The notes: generated by a model from the sequence alone, not told the origin. A stretch of DNA of 15,521 nt from JBDKGV01 sp039798005 (GCA_039798005.1 JBDKGV010000070.1:1-15521); one strand, 5' to 3'. Numbered from the stretch's first letter, positions 1 through 7,917 are shown. Made by a program: numbers and translations.

Positions 1-1
1 C

Positions 2-79
2 CTGCTTGCGCGTCTGGGATTGGACAACCTCGCGGCCGAGCGCGTGATCGCACGCCTTCGCCGCAAAGCCAAGGACTGA
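2..79 (+). CDS. 3' end of an unidentified CDS (partial)
   Basis: An open frame enters from the left edge and ends at TGA 77-79. It encodes 25 residues of an Arg/Lys/Ala/Leu-rich helical tail ending RRKAKD. The frame is supported by its spacing: it stops 4 nt before the cysE ATG, and AAGGA (71-75) within its last codons is placed to serve as the cysE ribosome binding site. This arrangement suggests one operon with cysE. The tail is too short to assign a family, so no function is proposed. Confidence 0.55.
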   Translation: MLARLGLDNLAAERVIARLRRKAKD

Positions 80-83
80 TTCA

Positions 84-977
84 ATGATTGCTCGCGACGC
101 TGCACGGGAACTGGTTGGGCGCCTGGAAATCTATGGTGGCTGGAATCCCGCCGGAGCCGAGGGCTTGCCCTCCCGCGAGGAGGCCTACGAAGTGCTCGAC
201 CTGCTGATGGAGGCTTTGCTGCCGGGTTTCCACGGCACCGGGCCGGTTCCCGAGGGAGCCTTGGGGGCGTATGTGGAGATTCGCGTGGCGCGCGCTTTCC
301 CGCTTCTCACCAAGCTTCTGGCCCGCAGTCTGGGTGCCGTGGGAGGGGATGTCACCCAAGCCGAACGGCTGGCCGGGGAGTTCATCACCTTGCTGCCCCG
401 CATCCGCGAAATTCTCGAGGACGATCTGCAGGCCGCCTACAGCGGTGATCCTGCGGCGCGATCCGTGCGCGAAGTCATCCTTGCCTATCCGTGCGTGGAG
501 GTGATCACCACCTACCGCTTGGCCAATTCTCTCCATCTGCTCGGCGCTCCTCTGGTGCCACGGGTCTGGTCGGAACGCGCCCACTCCCGCACCGGTTGCG
601 ACATCCATCCCGGAGCGACCATCGGGAAGGGATTCTTCATCGACCACTGCACCGGTGTGGTGATCGGAGAGACGGCGGAACTTGGCGATCAAGTGAAACT
701 TTATCAAGGTGTGGGCTTGGTGGCGCGTTCCCTTGCAGGTGGTCAGCAATTGGCGGGGAAGAAGCGTCACCCGACGGTGGGGGACCGCGTGACGATCTAC
801 GCCAACGCCACCATCGTGGGAGGCGACACCGTGATCGGAAGCGACAGCACCATTGGCGGCAACGTGTGGCTGATGCATTCCGTGGCGCCGCGCTCCACCG
901 TCCTGATGCCTGATCTTCGGCCCCAAGTCAAAGGCAAGGACAGGGCGCAAGGCAATTGGTCCGATTGGGTGATCTGA
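84..977 (+). CDS. cysE: Serine O-acetyltransferase, long hexapeptide-repeat form
   Basis: Predicted cytoplasmic enzyme that transfers acetyl from acetyl-CoA to L-serine, giving O-acetylserine, the precursor for cysteine synthesis. The 297-residue protein has an alpha-helical N-terminal half (about 1-150) and a left-handed beta-helix of hexapeptide repeats (about 170-275). The family motif CDIHPGATIGKG is present, with D173 and H188 (in DHCTG) matching the catalytic Asp/His pair of E. coli CysE. The stretch KRHPTVGD followed by an IGGNVW motif is typical of the longer serine acetyltransferases rather than the short enterobacterial type. The usual C-terminal GVPAR segment is replaced by a short divergent tail ending in WVI, so cysteine feedback and CysK binding may differ (inference). 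ATG 84 is preceded by AAGGA at 71-75. No cysK is visible in the window. Confidence 0.93.
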   Translation: MIARDAARELVGRLEIYGGWNPAGAEGLPSREEAYEVLDLLMEALLPGFHGTGPVPEGALGAYVEIRVARAFPLLTKLLARSLGAVGGDVTQAERLAGEFITLLPRIREILEDDLQAAYSGDPAARSVREVILAYPCVEVITTYRLANSLHLLGAPLVPRVWSERAHSRTGCDIHPGATIGKGFFIDHCTGVVIGETAELGDQVKLYQGVGLVARSLAGGQQLAGKKRHPTVGDRVTIYANATIVGGDTVIGSDSTIGGNVWLMHSVAPRSTVLMPDLRPQVKGKDRAQGNWSDWVI

Positions 978-1080
978 AGGTCTGTTAAGAGGTCTCTTGA
1001 TCTTCATTTGATGGCTGGATTGCAGACAAATGTACGCCGACAGGCTACTTTGTTCCTGTTGACGAAAGGAACCCCACGAC

Positions 1081-2475
1081 ATGACCATTCCTAATTCGAT
1101 CCATCGCGCGAACTGTGCATTGGCTGCGTTCATTTGTCTTGTGGCCGGGATTGGCCATGCTCAGGAAAATCCGGCCAAGAAAATCCCGTTGATCGCGGTG
1201 ATGCCGCTCACCGGTCAGGGAATCGACGATGCATCTTCGCAAATCGTCACGGATGCCTTGGCAGATGAGCTGATCAAGACCGGCAAGGTGCGTGTCATGG
1301 AGCGCACGCAAATGGAGAAGATCCTGCGTGAGCAGGGCTTCCAGAAGACCGGCTCCTGTGACGGAAGCGAATGTGCCGTGGAAGTGGGCAAGTTGCTTTC
1401 CATCGACCGTATCGTGGTGGGTTCCTTGGGCAAGATCGGTGGCTCCTACACCGTGACGGCACGTTCGGTGAATGTCGGCACGGGTGAGATCCTGGGGAGT
1501 GCTCGCCGTATCCAGAAGGGAGAGATCGAGCTCATCATGACCGACATGCTCCCTCCCCTTGCTCTTGAGCTTGCGCAGCGGATGTCTGGAAACGATCCAG
1601 TCGCCGTTGCCGAAAAGGTGATCCCCAAATTGGTCGCACCGGTCGTGGTCGACACTCCAAAGCCGGTTCCGCCCGTGGCTGTGGTGGCCCCGAAGCCCGT
1701 GCTTGCTCCTGCGCCCGTGGTCGCCCCGCCTGCGCCTGCGGCTCCCAAGGCATCGCCTGCAGCCTCCGATGCTGCCTCTGGCTCCAGTCCTCGCCTGCGA
1801 GCCGAACTGGGAGGGCGCTTGTTGCTGGTTCGCCCATCCTTCCAGCAAGGCAGTTATTATCCGAGAGAAATCATGAGTTCGTCCCCTGGATTTGGTGCCC
1901 GTATTTCAGGGGCAGGCGTTTACCAATTGAACTCGCTGTTCAGCATGAACGCGGGTTTGGGGATTTCTCGGCAGACGTTCACAGAGAAGTTTATCGATGA
2001 AGGATCTGATAGCTGGGGATCTTACCGTGACGTTGTGGAAGTCAGCATTGCCCTGAATATGGTTGACTTGAATCTGGGTGCGACCCTTCGTCCTTGGCGA
2101 AATCTTGTCGTTGGTTTGGACGGTGGCTATTGCCTCCCGATTGGAGGAAGCGCAAAGATCAAGGCCTCCAGCACTCAAACAAGCTCATTTTCAGGGACAT
2201 CCACCACCAGTGATACGTCCTTCACTTGGGCTGTTCAAGATGCACCTTCAACTCGACCAGACAAACGTACCGCATTTCTTGTTCAGGGGTACTTTGTTTA
2301 CGGAGGACGCTTGGGCTGGGAAATTTTTCCGGGAATCACTGCGGACCTGTCCATCCTGCTCGCAGCAACTGGTGTAAATGCTCAATACGACAACGAGGAC
2401 AAGTTGAAGCCGGCACAGCGCAAGGGCAACTTCATGGTCAACACCATCGGATTGGGTGGACGCTACCTGTTCTGA
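1081..2475 (+). CDS. Secreted CsgG-like domain protein with C-terminal beta-rich/outer-membrane-like domain
   Basis: The 464-residue protein begins with a signal peptide (about 1-28, cleavage after GHAQ). Residues about 35-170 form a CsgG/LpoB-like alpha/beta domain: an LIAVMPL strand, a VMERTQMEKIL helix, a GSCDGSECAVEVGKLL segment with Cys93 and Cys98, and an IVVGSLGKIGGSYTV hairpin. A Pro/Ala/Val linker (about 183-236) resembles periplasm-spanning TonB-type linkers. The rest (about 238-464) is rich in Gly, Ser and alternating aromatic residues and ends in GGRYLF; a C-terminal Phe is typical of outer-membrane barrels. CsgG-family proteins act in envelope assembly or curli-type export, but fusion to a putative barrel is not the standard CsgG architecture. 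ATG 1081 follows AAAGGA at 1065-1070. The segment 1850-2300 looks more AT-rich than its surroundings. The exact role is unknown. Confidence 0.8.
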   Translation: MTIPNSIHRANCALAAFICLVAGIGHAQENPAKKIPLIAVMPLTGQGIDDASSQIVTDALADELIKTGKVRVMERTQMEKILREQGFQKTGSCDGSECAVEVGKLLSIDRIVVGSLGKIGGSYTVTARSVNVGTGEILGSARRIQKGEIELIMTDMLPPLALELAQRMSGNDPVAVAEKVIPKLVAPVVVDTPKPVPPVAVVAPKPVLAPAPVVAPPAPAAPKASPAASDAASGSSPRLRAELGGRLLLVRPSFQQGSYYPREIMSSSPGFGARISGAGVYQLNSLFSMNAGLGISRQTFTEKFIDEGSDSWGSYRDVVEVSIALNMVDLNLGATLRPWRNLVVGLDGGYCLPIGGSAKIKASSTQTSSFSGTSTTSDTSFTWAVQDAPSTRPDKRTAFLVQGYFVYGGRLGWEIFPGITADLSILLAATGVNAQYDNEDKLKPAQRKGNFMVNTIGLGGRYLF

Positions 2476-2598
2476 GGGACGTATGACTGGAGTTGAGATC
2501 GGAGCGGGAACGAAGTCGGCGCAAAGGATGTTTGAAGAGACGGTGCTTTCAGATTAGATTTGCATCCTTCCCGCCAAACGGGAGTCCGCCACTGGTGC

Positions 2599-2681
2599 GG
2601 AGGGGTAGGCTAATGGCTAAGTCAGCGGTCTTGAAAACCGCCGCCCGCAAGGGCTTGTGGGTTCGAGTCCCTCCCCCTCCG
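2599..2681 (+). tRNA. tRNA-Ser (anticodon UGA)
   Basis: I folded this by eye. The acceptor arm GGAGGGG (2599-2605) pairs perfectly with CCCCTCC (2674-2680), followed by discriminator G at 2681. The D arm uses GGC (2608-2610) and GTC (2621-2623). The anticodon stem GCGGT/ACCGC (2625-2629 and 2637-2641) closes a loop CTTGAAA with anticodon TGA at 2632-2634. A class II variable arm GCCC-GCAA-GGGC lies at 2643-2654, as expected for serine. The T loop is TTCGAGT (2662-2668); its stem GTGGG/CCCTC has one T-T mismatch. The terminal CCA is not encoded (2682-2684 is CTT), so a CCA-adding enzyme is needed. It should read UCA and other UCN codons. Confidence 0.95.
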
Positions 2682-2754
2682 CTTCGTGGCGCTCTTCCAC
2701 TCGGCAACCCGCGCTCGTCTGTGTATCTTGGGCACTCACCTTCAGGAGAGAGCC

Positions 2755-3210
2755 ATGCTTTACCAGGTCACATTGCATTTGCACAACATTCTGCGCTGGG
2801 CCGTTCTCGCCGTGGCGCTGTGGGCGCTGTTCCGGGCGTTCACCGGTTGGCTGGGCAAGGGCGGCTGGCTTCCGGCCGACAAGACGGCATCCAAGCTCTA
2901 TCCGATCCTGTTGGATGTCCAGACGGTCTTTGGTCTTGTGCTGTATGTTGGCATTTCCCCGCTTATGCAGAAGGCCACCGCCGACATTCCGGCTGCCATG
3001 GCCAACAAGGAACTGCGATTTTACTTGGTTGAGCACATCTCCGCGATCGTGATCGCACTGGCATTCGCTCACATTGGCAAGGTTCGCGCCATGCGCTTGA
3101 CCGATAGCGTTGCCCGTCACAAGACCCTGTTCTTCTGGTACGGCGCATCGCTTCTCATGGTCCTTTCGCGCATTCCTTGGAACCGTCCGTTGCTGCCTGG
3201 TCTCCATTGA
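2755..3210 (+). CDS. Four-helix integral membrane protein, cytochrome b-like annotation family
   Basis: The 151-residue protein has four predicted transmembrane segments (about 13-30, 47-67, 88-106 and 119-138). The spaced motifs LHLHNILRW near the N terminus, a central PILLDVQTVFGLVLY helix, FYLVEHISAI and a terminal SRIPW match a small membrane family common in Bacteroidota-type genomes and often labelled cytochrome b or hypothetical (recognised from memory, not searched). The conserved histidines on several helices could ligate haem, but no CxxCH motif exists and no enzyme partner is adjacent. ATG 2755 is preceded by a strong AGGAGAG at 2743-2749, which favours it over more upstream in-frame codons that run into the tRNA. 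The stop at 3208-3210 abuts or overlaps the start of the ABC exporter, so the two are probably cotranscribed. Confidence 0.85.
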   Translation: MLYQVTLHLHNILRWAVLAVALWALFRAFTGWLGKGGWLPADKTASKLYPILLDVQTVFGLVLYVGISPLMQKATADIPAAMANKELRFYLVEHISAIVIALAFAHIGKVRAMRLTDSVARHKTLFFWYGASLLMVLSRIPWNRPLLPGLH

Positions 3211-4973
3211 GCCCGACCCCGGAAAAGACGCGCTCCGATCTTTCGATCGTCCGGGCGCTCTGGCCCCACGCCCGACCGGTGCGAGGCTTTCTCGTGCTGG
3301 CCGCGGGGCTCATGGTGGTCGAGGAACTGCTTCCCTTTGCCGGGCCGCACATCCTGCGCAAGGTGGTGGACGCCCTTGAGGCGGGGCGCCCCTTTGAGAC
3401 CTTCCAGTGGCTTCTGTTGACCTTCCTTGGTGCGATTCTCGTTCAGGCTCTGGCCGGCTTTGCGCGTACCATCGTGATCGAAGTCGTCGGGGCCAAGATC
3501 ATCCACAGTCTGCGTCAGTCCCTGTTCCGGCATGTTCAAGGACAGGGGATGGAGTTCTTCCACCGTCATCCGACGGGTGAGCTGATGACCCGGTTGGGCA
3601 ACGACGTGGATTCGATCAATCGCCTCCTTTCCGAAGTCGTGCTGGAACTGACCGGCTCCATCCTCATGCTGGTGGCGGGCACCGCCTTCATGCTCCACAC
3701 CGACTGGCGCTTGGCGCTGGTGTGCCTGGCTTTCCTGCCCCCGATGCTCCTTGCGACCCACATTTTCCGCATCAAGGTGCGTGATACCAACCGACGGATT
3801 CGCAAGGAACTGGCCAGTTTGAACACGGCGCTCCAGGAGGATATCGGCGGGGCGTGGCTGGTGCGGATCTTCGGCCGGGAAAAGTCGCGGCGTGAGGCCT
3901 TTGCCAAGCACAACGGAGCCTATCGCGATGCCTTCTACGAGAACATCAACTATTACGCCATCTATTTTCCGACCCTCAACATTCTCACGGAACTGGCGAC
4001 CGCCTTGCTCTTCTTCCTGGGGGCGAGCCTCTTCTGGCAGGGCGAGGCGTCCTTGGGCACGCTGGCGTCCTTTTCCTGGATCATGGGGATGTTCTTTCGC
4101 CCCTTGCGGGAACTGTCCGACCGCATCACCAATCTTCAGCAGTCCCTGACCGCCGGGGAGAGGGTCTTCTCGCTGTTCGAGGAAAGCACGGCACTGCCTG
4201 CGGGGGCGGTTCCCGCGCCAGCCGATGCGGTCGGTCGGGTGGAGTTCCGCCAAACAGGGTTCGGATACAACGCCGACAAGAAGGTTGTCCAAGGAATCGA
4301 TCTTGTGATCGAGCCGGGCAAGACCATTGCGTTGGTGGGCGCCACCGGCTCGGGCAAGTCCACCTTGGCTTCGCTCCTGTGCCGCTTCTATGATCCCCAG
4401 GAGGGGCAGATCCTACTTGACGGAGTGGATCTGCGCGATCTGGATCCGGTGGATCGAGGCAAGCTCTTGGGCATCGTGCTTCAGGAGCCGTTCTTGTTTC
4501 CCGGAAGCCTGTTTGACAACATCGCCTTGGGGCAGAATGAAGCCACGGGCTTCAGTCGGCAAGCGGCAGAGGATCTGGTGAATCAGTTGGGTCTGGCTGA
4601 TTGGGTTGCGAGCCTGCCGGAAGGTCTTGATACCCCAGTGGGCGAGCGCGGTGTGAGGCTGTCCACGGGACAGAGACAGATTTTGTCCTTTGCGCGTGCC
4701 TTGGCCCATGGGCCACGCGTTCTGATCCTGGATGAGGCGACCTCGGCGATTGATGCCCAATCGGAGGATCTGCTGCAGAACGTGACGGCCAAAGTGCTCA
4801 AAGGGCGCTCCAGCCTTGTGATCGCGCATCGCTTGGCCACCATCCGCGATGCCGACGAGATTTTGGTGCTTCACCATGGCACGGTACGGGAGCGAGGACG
4901 GCACGAGGAATTGCTTGCCCACGGCGGCATCTACGCAAGGCTTTGGGAGCTGCAGAGTCGCCGAGGCGACTAA
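3207..4973 (+). CDS. ABC exporter half-transporter, permease fused to ATPase (MsbA/lipid-A-exporter-like)
   Basis: Predicted inner-membrane exporter that works as a homodimer or heterodimer, coupling ATP hydrolysis to outward transport. With the start used here it has 588 residues. An N-terminal six-helix transmembrane domain (about 25-310) is followed by a nucleotide-binding domain (about 340-588). That domain has Walker A GATGSGKST (378-386), Q-loop LQEPFLF (Q426), signature LSTGQ (485-489, Thr for the usual first Gly), Walker B VLILDE (catalytic E510) and H-loop H541, so the ATPase should be active. The coupling motif EFFHRHPTGELMTRL is typical of MsbA/BmrA-type exporters. Start choice is uncertain: TTG 3207 gives a 4-nt TTGA overlap with the preceding stop, while a TTG at 3177 would add 10 residues. 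Neither has a clear Shine-Dalgarno sequence. The substrate (lipid, drug or peptide) cannot be read from sequence. Confidence 0.9.
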   Translation: MSPTPEKTRSDLSIVRALWPHARPVRGFLVLAAGLMVVEELLPFAGPHILRKVVDALEAGRPFETFQWLLLTFLGAILVQALAGFARTIVIEVVGAKIIHSLRQSLFRHVQGQGMEFFHRHPTGELMTRLGNDVDSINRLLSEVVLELTGSILMLVAGTAFMLHTDWRLALVCLAFLPPMLLATHIFRIKVRDTNRRIRKELASLNTALQEDIGGAWLVRIFGREKSRREAFAKHNGAYRDAFYENINYYAIYFPTLNILTELATALLFFLGASLFWQGEASLGTLASFSWIMGMFFRPLRELSDRITNLQQSLTAGERVFSLFEESTALPAGAVPAPADAVGRVEFRQTGFGYNADKKVVQGIDLVIEPGKTIALVGATGSGKSTLASLLCRFYDPQEGQILLDGVDLRDLDPVDRGKLLGIVLQEPFLFPGSLFDNIALGQNEATGFSRQAAEDLVNQLGLADWVASLPEGLDTPVGERGVRLSTGQRQILSFARALAHGPRVLILDEATSAIDAQSEDLLQNVTAKVLKGRSSLVIAHRLATIRDADEILVLHHGTVRERGRHEELLAHGGIYARLWELQSRRGD

Positions 4974-6226
4974 GCCGCGGTGTCGGGAGCTTCGAGCTCT
5001 TCGCGCAGACGACGGGCCAAGGTGAAGCCTTCATCGAGCTTGAGGGCGCGCAGGCAACTGCGCAGCGCATCGTCCTTGCGACCCAAGTCGGTGAGGACGC
5101 GCGCAAGCCCATAGTGGGCATGTGCACTGCTGGGCTTTTTCTCCAGCACCTGCCGAAGGGTGGTCTCGGCTTCGCTCAGCCGTCCGACCTGTCGATACGC
5201 CATGGCCAAATTGATGCCTGCACGGGCATTGTTGGGGTCGCGGTCGCGCGCTTGGGAAAAGTCGGAAAGGGCGTCCTCGTGGCGTTCAAGCGACTCGGCG
5301 GCCATGCCACGGTGATTGAAGACCACCGACGCCGTGAAGGCGTCCAGCGGGTGGGCAAGCAGGCGGGTGTAGAGACGGATCGCGTCTTCCAGTTCCCCGG
5401 CGATCTGGGCGTTCAACGCCTTCTTCAGGAGCTTTTCGATCTCGAATTTTGAGGAAGCCGCCGGAGGGATCTCCTCGCATTCGGGCGTGGAAGGCGCATC
5501 GTCCACGACTGATTCGTCGGCAACCACCTGATGTGCCGTATGGTCGAGGAAATTCTGACGCGCCCGCGTGAGATCGGCGATGTTCGACTTCTGATAGTCG
5601 CGAATTTCCTGAAAGATGGTGTCCGAAAGGACCAGCATCGCGTTCAGGGCGGCAAGCTTCCGGCGGATGGCCAGATTCAATGGGTGGGCGCCGACCTTGT
5701 AGATCAGTTCGTGTTCGACTTCCGCCCAAGCATCTTGCAAGATGGTCCGGACTTGAAGCTCGACATGGAAGCCTTCCAAGCAGGGATATTGAATCAAGAG
5801 GTCGGCGGGAATCAGGATGGAAAGGTGCGTGCTGGCATATCCGAATTCGGAAAAAGCCCGATCTTCACCCTTCTGGTCCACTTCCAGCACTTGAAACAAC
5901 TTGCTTGCAGCAGCAACAGAAGCTTCCACATCTTCTTGGAAGGGGCAGACCGCGCGGATGGCAAGCAGGTCGGGAATGCGTCGGAAGGCAGGCAGGGGGT
6001 TGCCTTGATCCTCCGAATCGAGCTTGCGATGGAGTTTTTCCAGGAGACTGGGCAGGCGCTTGATGCGGCCCTTGACCTGAATGGCGGGAATCCTCGGCTC
6101 CAACTCCTTTTGGAGGCGGTGGCTCATGGCGGAGAGCACAGCTTCGCAAGCTGGATGGAGGGACTGGTAATGCGTCTCGATGGCCGAACCGTCGAGATAG
6201 GTGAAGTTGTCTGGATGTGGGCTCAT
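4970..6226 (-). CDS. RelA/SpoT-domain (p)ppGpp synthetase fused to TPR repeats
   Basis: The 418-residue cytoplasmic protein has a RelA_SpoT nucleotidyltransferase domain (about 45-180) of the small-alarmone-synthetase kind, with no HD hydrolase, TGS or ACT domain. Active-site features are present: KGRIKRLPSLLEKL (R54, K56, S60, K64), DLLAIRAV (D86, R91), the G-loop Y130-A-S-T-H134, and ELQVRT (catalytic-type E156) followed by AWAEVEHELIYK. Synthesis of ppGpp, pppGpp or a related nucleotide from ATP is therefore plausible. After a charged linker (about 225-260), residues 262-410 form three to four TPR-like helical pairs, for example HYGLARVLTDLGRKDDAL, suggesting a protein partner. It is the last gene of a three-gene unit: its ATG overlaps the previous stop as ATGA (6223-6226) and it has no Shine-Dalgarno sequence of its own. 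The stop overlaps the convergent ABC exporter stop. Confidence 0.88.
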   Translation of the reverse strand: MSPHPDNFTYLDGSAIETHYQSLHPACEAVLSAMSHRLQKELEPRIPAIQVKGRIKRLPSLLEKLHRKLDSEDQGNPLPAFRRIPDLLAIRAVCPFQEDVEASVAAASKLFQVLEVDQKGEDRAFSEFGYASTHLSILIPADLLIQYPCLEGFHVELQVRTILQDAWAEVEHELIYKVGAHPLNLAIRRKLAALNAMLVLSDTIFQEIRDYQKSNIADLTRARQNFLDHTAHQVVADESVVDDAPSTPECEEIPPAASSKFEIEKLLKKALNAQIAGELEDAIRLYTRLLAHPLDAFTASVVFNHRGMAAESLERHEDALSDFSQARDRDPNNARAGINLAMAYRQVGRLSEAETTLRQVLEKKPSSAHAHYGLARVLTDLGRKDDALRSCLRALKLDEGFTLARRLREELEAPDTAA

Positions 6227-7914
6227 GGCTGGAATCTGGAGAGGAACGCGGGCGGTTCAGTGAGGTTCAGGCGGGGGCGTTGGCCGACGTAGCTCGGGCA
6301 GCCGTGGCGCCGTCCACAGGCATCGCAAACTCCGGATCGAACCTGAGGTTTGGGAGCGAAATTGCCTTCCAGAATGCGGCGCATCCGATCCAAGGCGCCA
6401 TCGAGGCGGCGAAATTCGGTCGCGAGGTCTTCGACGACATTCACGCGAGGTTGGTTGCGGCGATCACCAAGGGCAGGCAGGAGAACCAAGGCAAGGCCAC
6501 CGGAAAGGGGAATGCCAAGGCTTGCGGCCACGGCAAGCTGGGCCGCACCCAAGGCTCCCGCCGAGGTGAGTGGTTCCTGAACGGAACTGGGCCTGAAGAC
6601 GGTCACGACTTCGGCATGACCACCAACCTCCAGAAGTGCATCGGGTCTTCCCGCCAAGGCACGCGAGGCGTCATGGCCCATGGCATCGGGGGAAAGCCCT
6701 TGGATCCTGGCCTCGCCACCGCGAGCGGGGCGTCGCGCTTCCTGGTAGATCGGAAGCCAATCCAAGACCGGAAGCTGAGGTGTCAGGGTATGGAGGTCCG
6801 GAAGTTGCTGGCGGCGCAAGAGGAACAATTGCTCACAGCGCAGGAAAAACTGCACATCTTCCAGATCGAAATGCGGGGACGGTGGCTGATGGGTGGCCCC
6901 TGCGCGATGGAGATCCAAGGCATCCCGGACATCATGAGCGGCGCTTTCCATCCAGCGCCCACCCGGGTAGCGGCGCTGCAGGGCCCCTTCAGGCCAAGGC
7001 CATGCGCTGAATTGGTTGTACCATTCCAGCAAGAGGGCGTGCGGTGAGGCCAAGTCCGTCTCGGGAGCAGCGGCTTCCGTGGCGGGAGCAGGGGCGCCAA
7101 GGGCGGAATCCAAGGGGACGCTTGAGCTGTTCGAGGAGGAACGGCGCGCCAGCAAACCAGAGGGGATGTCACCGGAATCCGCCAAGGAGGAGCCTGGGGA
7201 TGCCGCTTGCTGGGACGCGACCCAAGCCCGGAAATCTCCGATGTCGATTTCTTGAGTCCGCAGGGGAGTGCCTGCCGTCAAGGAAATCGATGGCTGACCG
7301 GGGAGGGGGGCTTGTTCCGCGGGCAGCGAAGAGCGTGGCTGCAAGGATGCTGGAGTCTCAGGAAGCGATCGCGGGGCGGTTGGCTGGGGAGGAGCGAAAA
7401 TCGGGGCCGGGGGACTGCTCGGGCTTGGGTTGGGCCGGAAATTCGGGGCGGAAAACAAGGTCTCTTCCAAAGCCGTTTGCGGGGCCGGGACTTTTTCCTG
7501 GGGCGCCGCTTGTGGTGAAGGTACGACGCGACGTCCCGCCTCCCGGGCAGGAGTCACGACCTTGAGCGGATGGGTCTCATCCAGCAGGAGACTTTCGTGG
7601 TGCTGAAAGAAACTCCGGGCCACGACGCCGATTCCAAGCCCCAGGGCCCAGAACACCGCAATTTCTTCCATGATCTGGCGAGGGGCAGGAAGGCCGGGAT
7701 AGAAATAGACCACGAGTTCGAGGAGGACGGCGACGCCAAGCGAAATGAGCGGCCACCATCCCAAGGCGGCGGAAAGCACGAATCCGGCCAGGATGATTCC
7801 CCAATCGAGCATGGGGTCCCGAATCCAGCCCAGATAGACGAGCCAGACAAGGCTGCCTGCCAAGGTGATCCCTTGGAGGATGTGTTGGCCAAGCCGGCTC
7901 AGGAAGCGTTTCAT
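6223..7914 (-). CDS. Membrane-anchored protein with degenerate Cas4-like PD-(D/E)XK/Fe-S domain
   Basis: The 563-residue protein starts with three to four hydrophobic segments (about 12-30, 38-72 and 84-99), followed by a long Pro/Ser/Ala-rich disordered stretch (about 118-290). The C-terminal domain (about 295-545) resembles Cas4/RecB-family nucleases: C360 in FFLRCEQLFLL, a GRPDALLEV motif with D425, a GAAQLAVAASLG helix, and C530-x2-C533-x5-C539. These are the only four cysteines in the protein, the set that binds a 4Fe-4S cluster in Cas4 and AddB. At the expected spacing from D425 the catalytic ExK reads T438-V-F440, and the QxxxY motif is Q459xxxA, so nuclease activity is probably lost. 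The gene starts 3 nt after the lipoprotein stop and its own stop overlaps the synthetase start. Family assignment is by motif recognition and needs a profile search. Confidence 0.7.
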   Translation of the reverse strand: MKRFLSRLGQHILQGITLAGSLVWLVYLGWIRDPMLDWGIILAGFVLSAALGWWPLISLGVAVLLELVVYFYPGLPAPRQIMEEIAVFWALGLGIGVVARSFFQHHESLLLDETHPLKVVTPAREAGRRVVPSPQAAPQEKVPAPQTALEETLFSAPNFRPNPSPSSPPAPIFAPPQPTAPRSLPETPASLQPRSSLPAEQAPLPGQPSISLTAGTPLRTQEIDIGDFRAWVASQQAASPGSSLADSGDIPSGLLARRSSSNSSSVPLDSALGAPAPATEAAAPETDLASPHALLLEWYNQFSAWPWPEGALQRRYPGGRWMESAAHDVRDALDLHRAGATHQPPSPHFDLEDVQFFLRCEQLFLLRRQQLPDLHTLTPQLPVLDWLPIYQEARRPARGGEARIQGLSPDAMGHDASRALAGRPDALLEVGGHAEVVTVFRPSSVQEPLTSAGALGAAQLAVAASLGIPLSGGLALVLLPALGDRRNQPRVNVVEDLATEFRRLDGALDRMRRILEGNFAPKPQVRSGVCDACGRRHGCPSYVGQRPRLNLTEPPAFLSRFQP

Positions 7915-7917
7915 GGT

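Noticed and set aside
1020..1050. Promoter for the CsgG-like gene (TTGCAG and TACTTT)
   Set aside because: The -10 match is poor and the spacing is 19 bp; similar matches are expected by chance in the 103-bp gap.
81..1133. Minus-strand open frame (350 codons) opposite cysE
   Set aside because: It is antisense to conserved hexapeptide-repeat sequence and also runs into the start of the next gene; the His/Gly/Gln-rich composition indicates a shadow.
2524..2569. Inverted repeat AAGGATG/CATCCTT as a terminator after the CsgG-like gene
   Set aside because: The loop would be 32 nt and there is no T-run after the second arm.
2599..2681. tRNA-Ser as an integration site of a mobile element
   Set aside because: No integrase gene or duplicated tRNA 3' end is visible; flanking genes look like ordinary chromosomal genes.
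2493..3032. Plus-strand open frame running through the tRNA region
   Set aside because: It reads through an intact tRNA-Ser gene and overlaps the membrane protein gene out of frame.
3117..4292. Long minus-strand open frame (391 codons) opposite the ABC exporter
   Set aside because: It lies wholly antisense to well-motifed exporter sequence, its translation is Gln/Gly/His/Arg-rich low-complexity typical of shadow frames in high-GC DNA, and it has no recognisable domain.
5531..6292. Plus-strand open frame opposite the synthetase/TPR gene
   Set aside because: It is antisense to the RelA/SpoT motifs and shows no domain or ribosome binding site.
6223..7914. A CRISPR-Cas locus, suggested by the Cas4-like domain
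   Set aside because: No direct-repeat array and no cas1, cas2 or effector gene is visible anywhere in the window, and the protein is membrane-anchored with a degraded active site.
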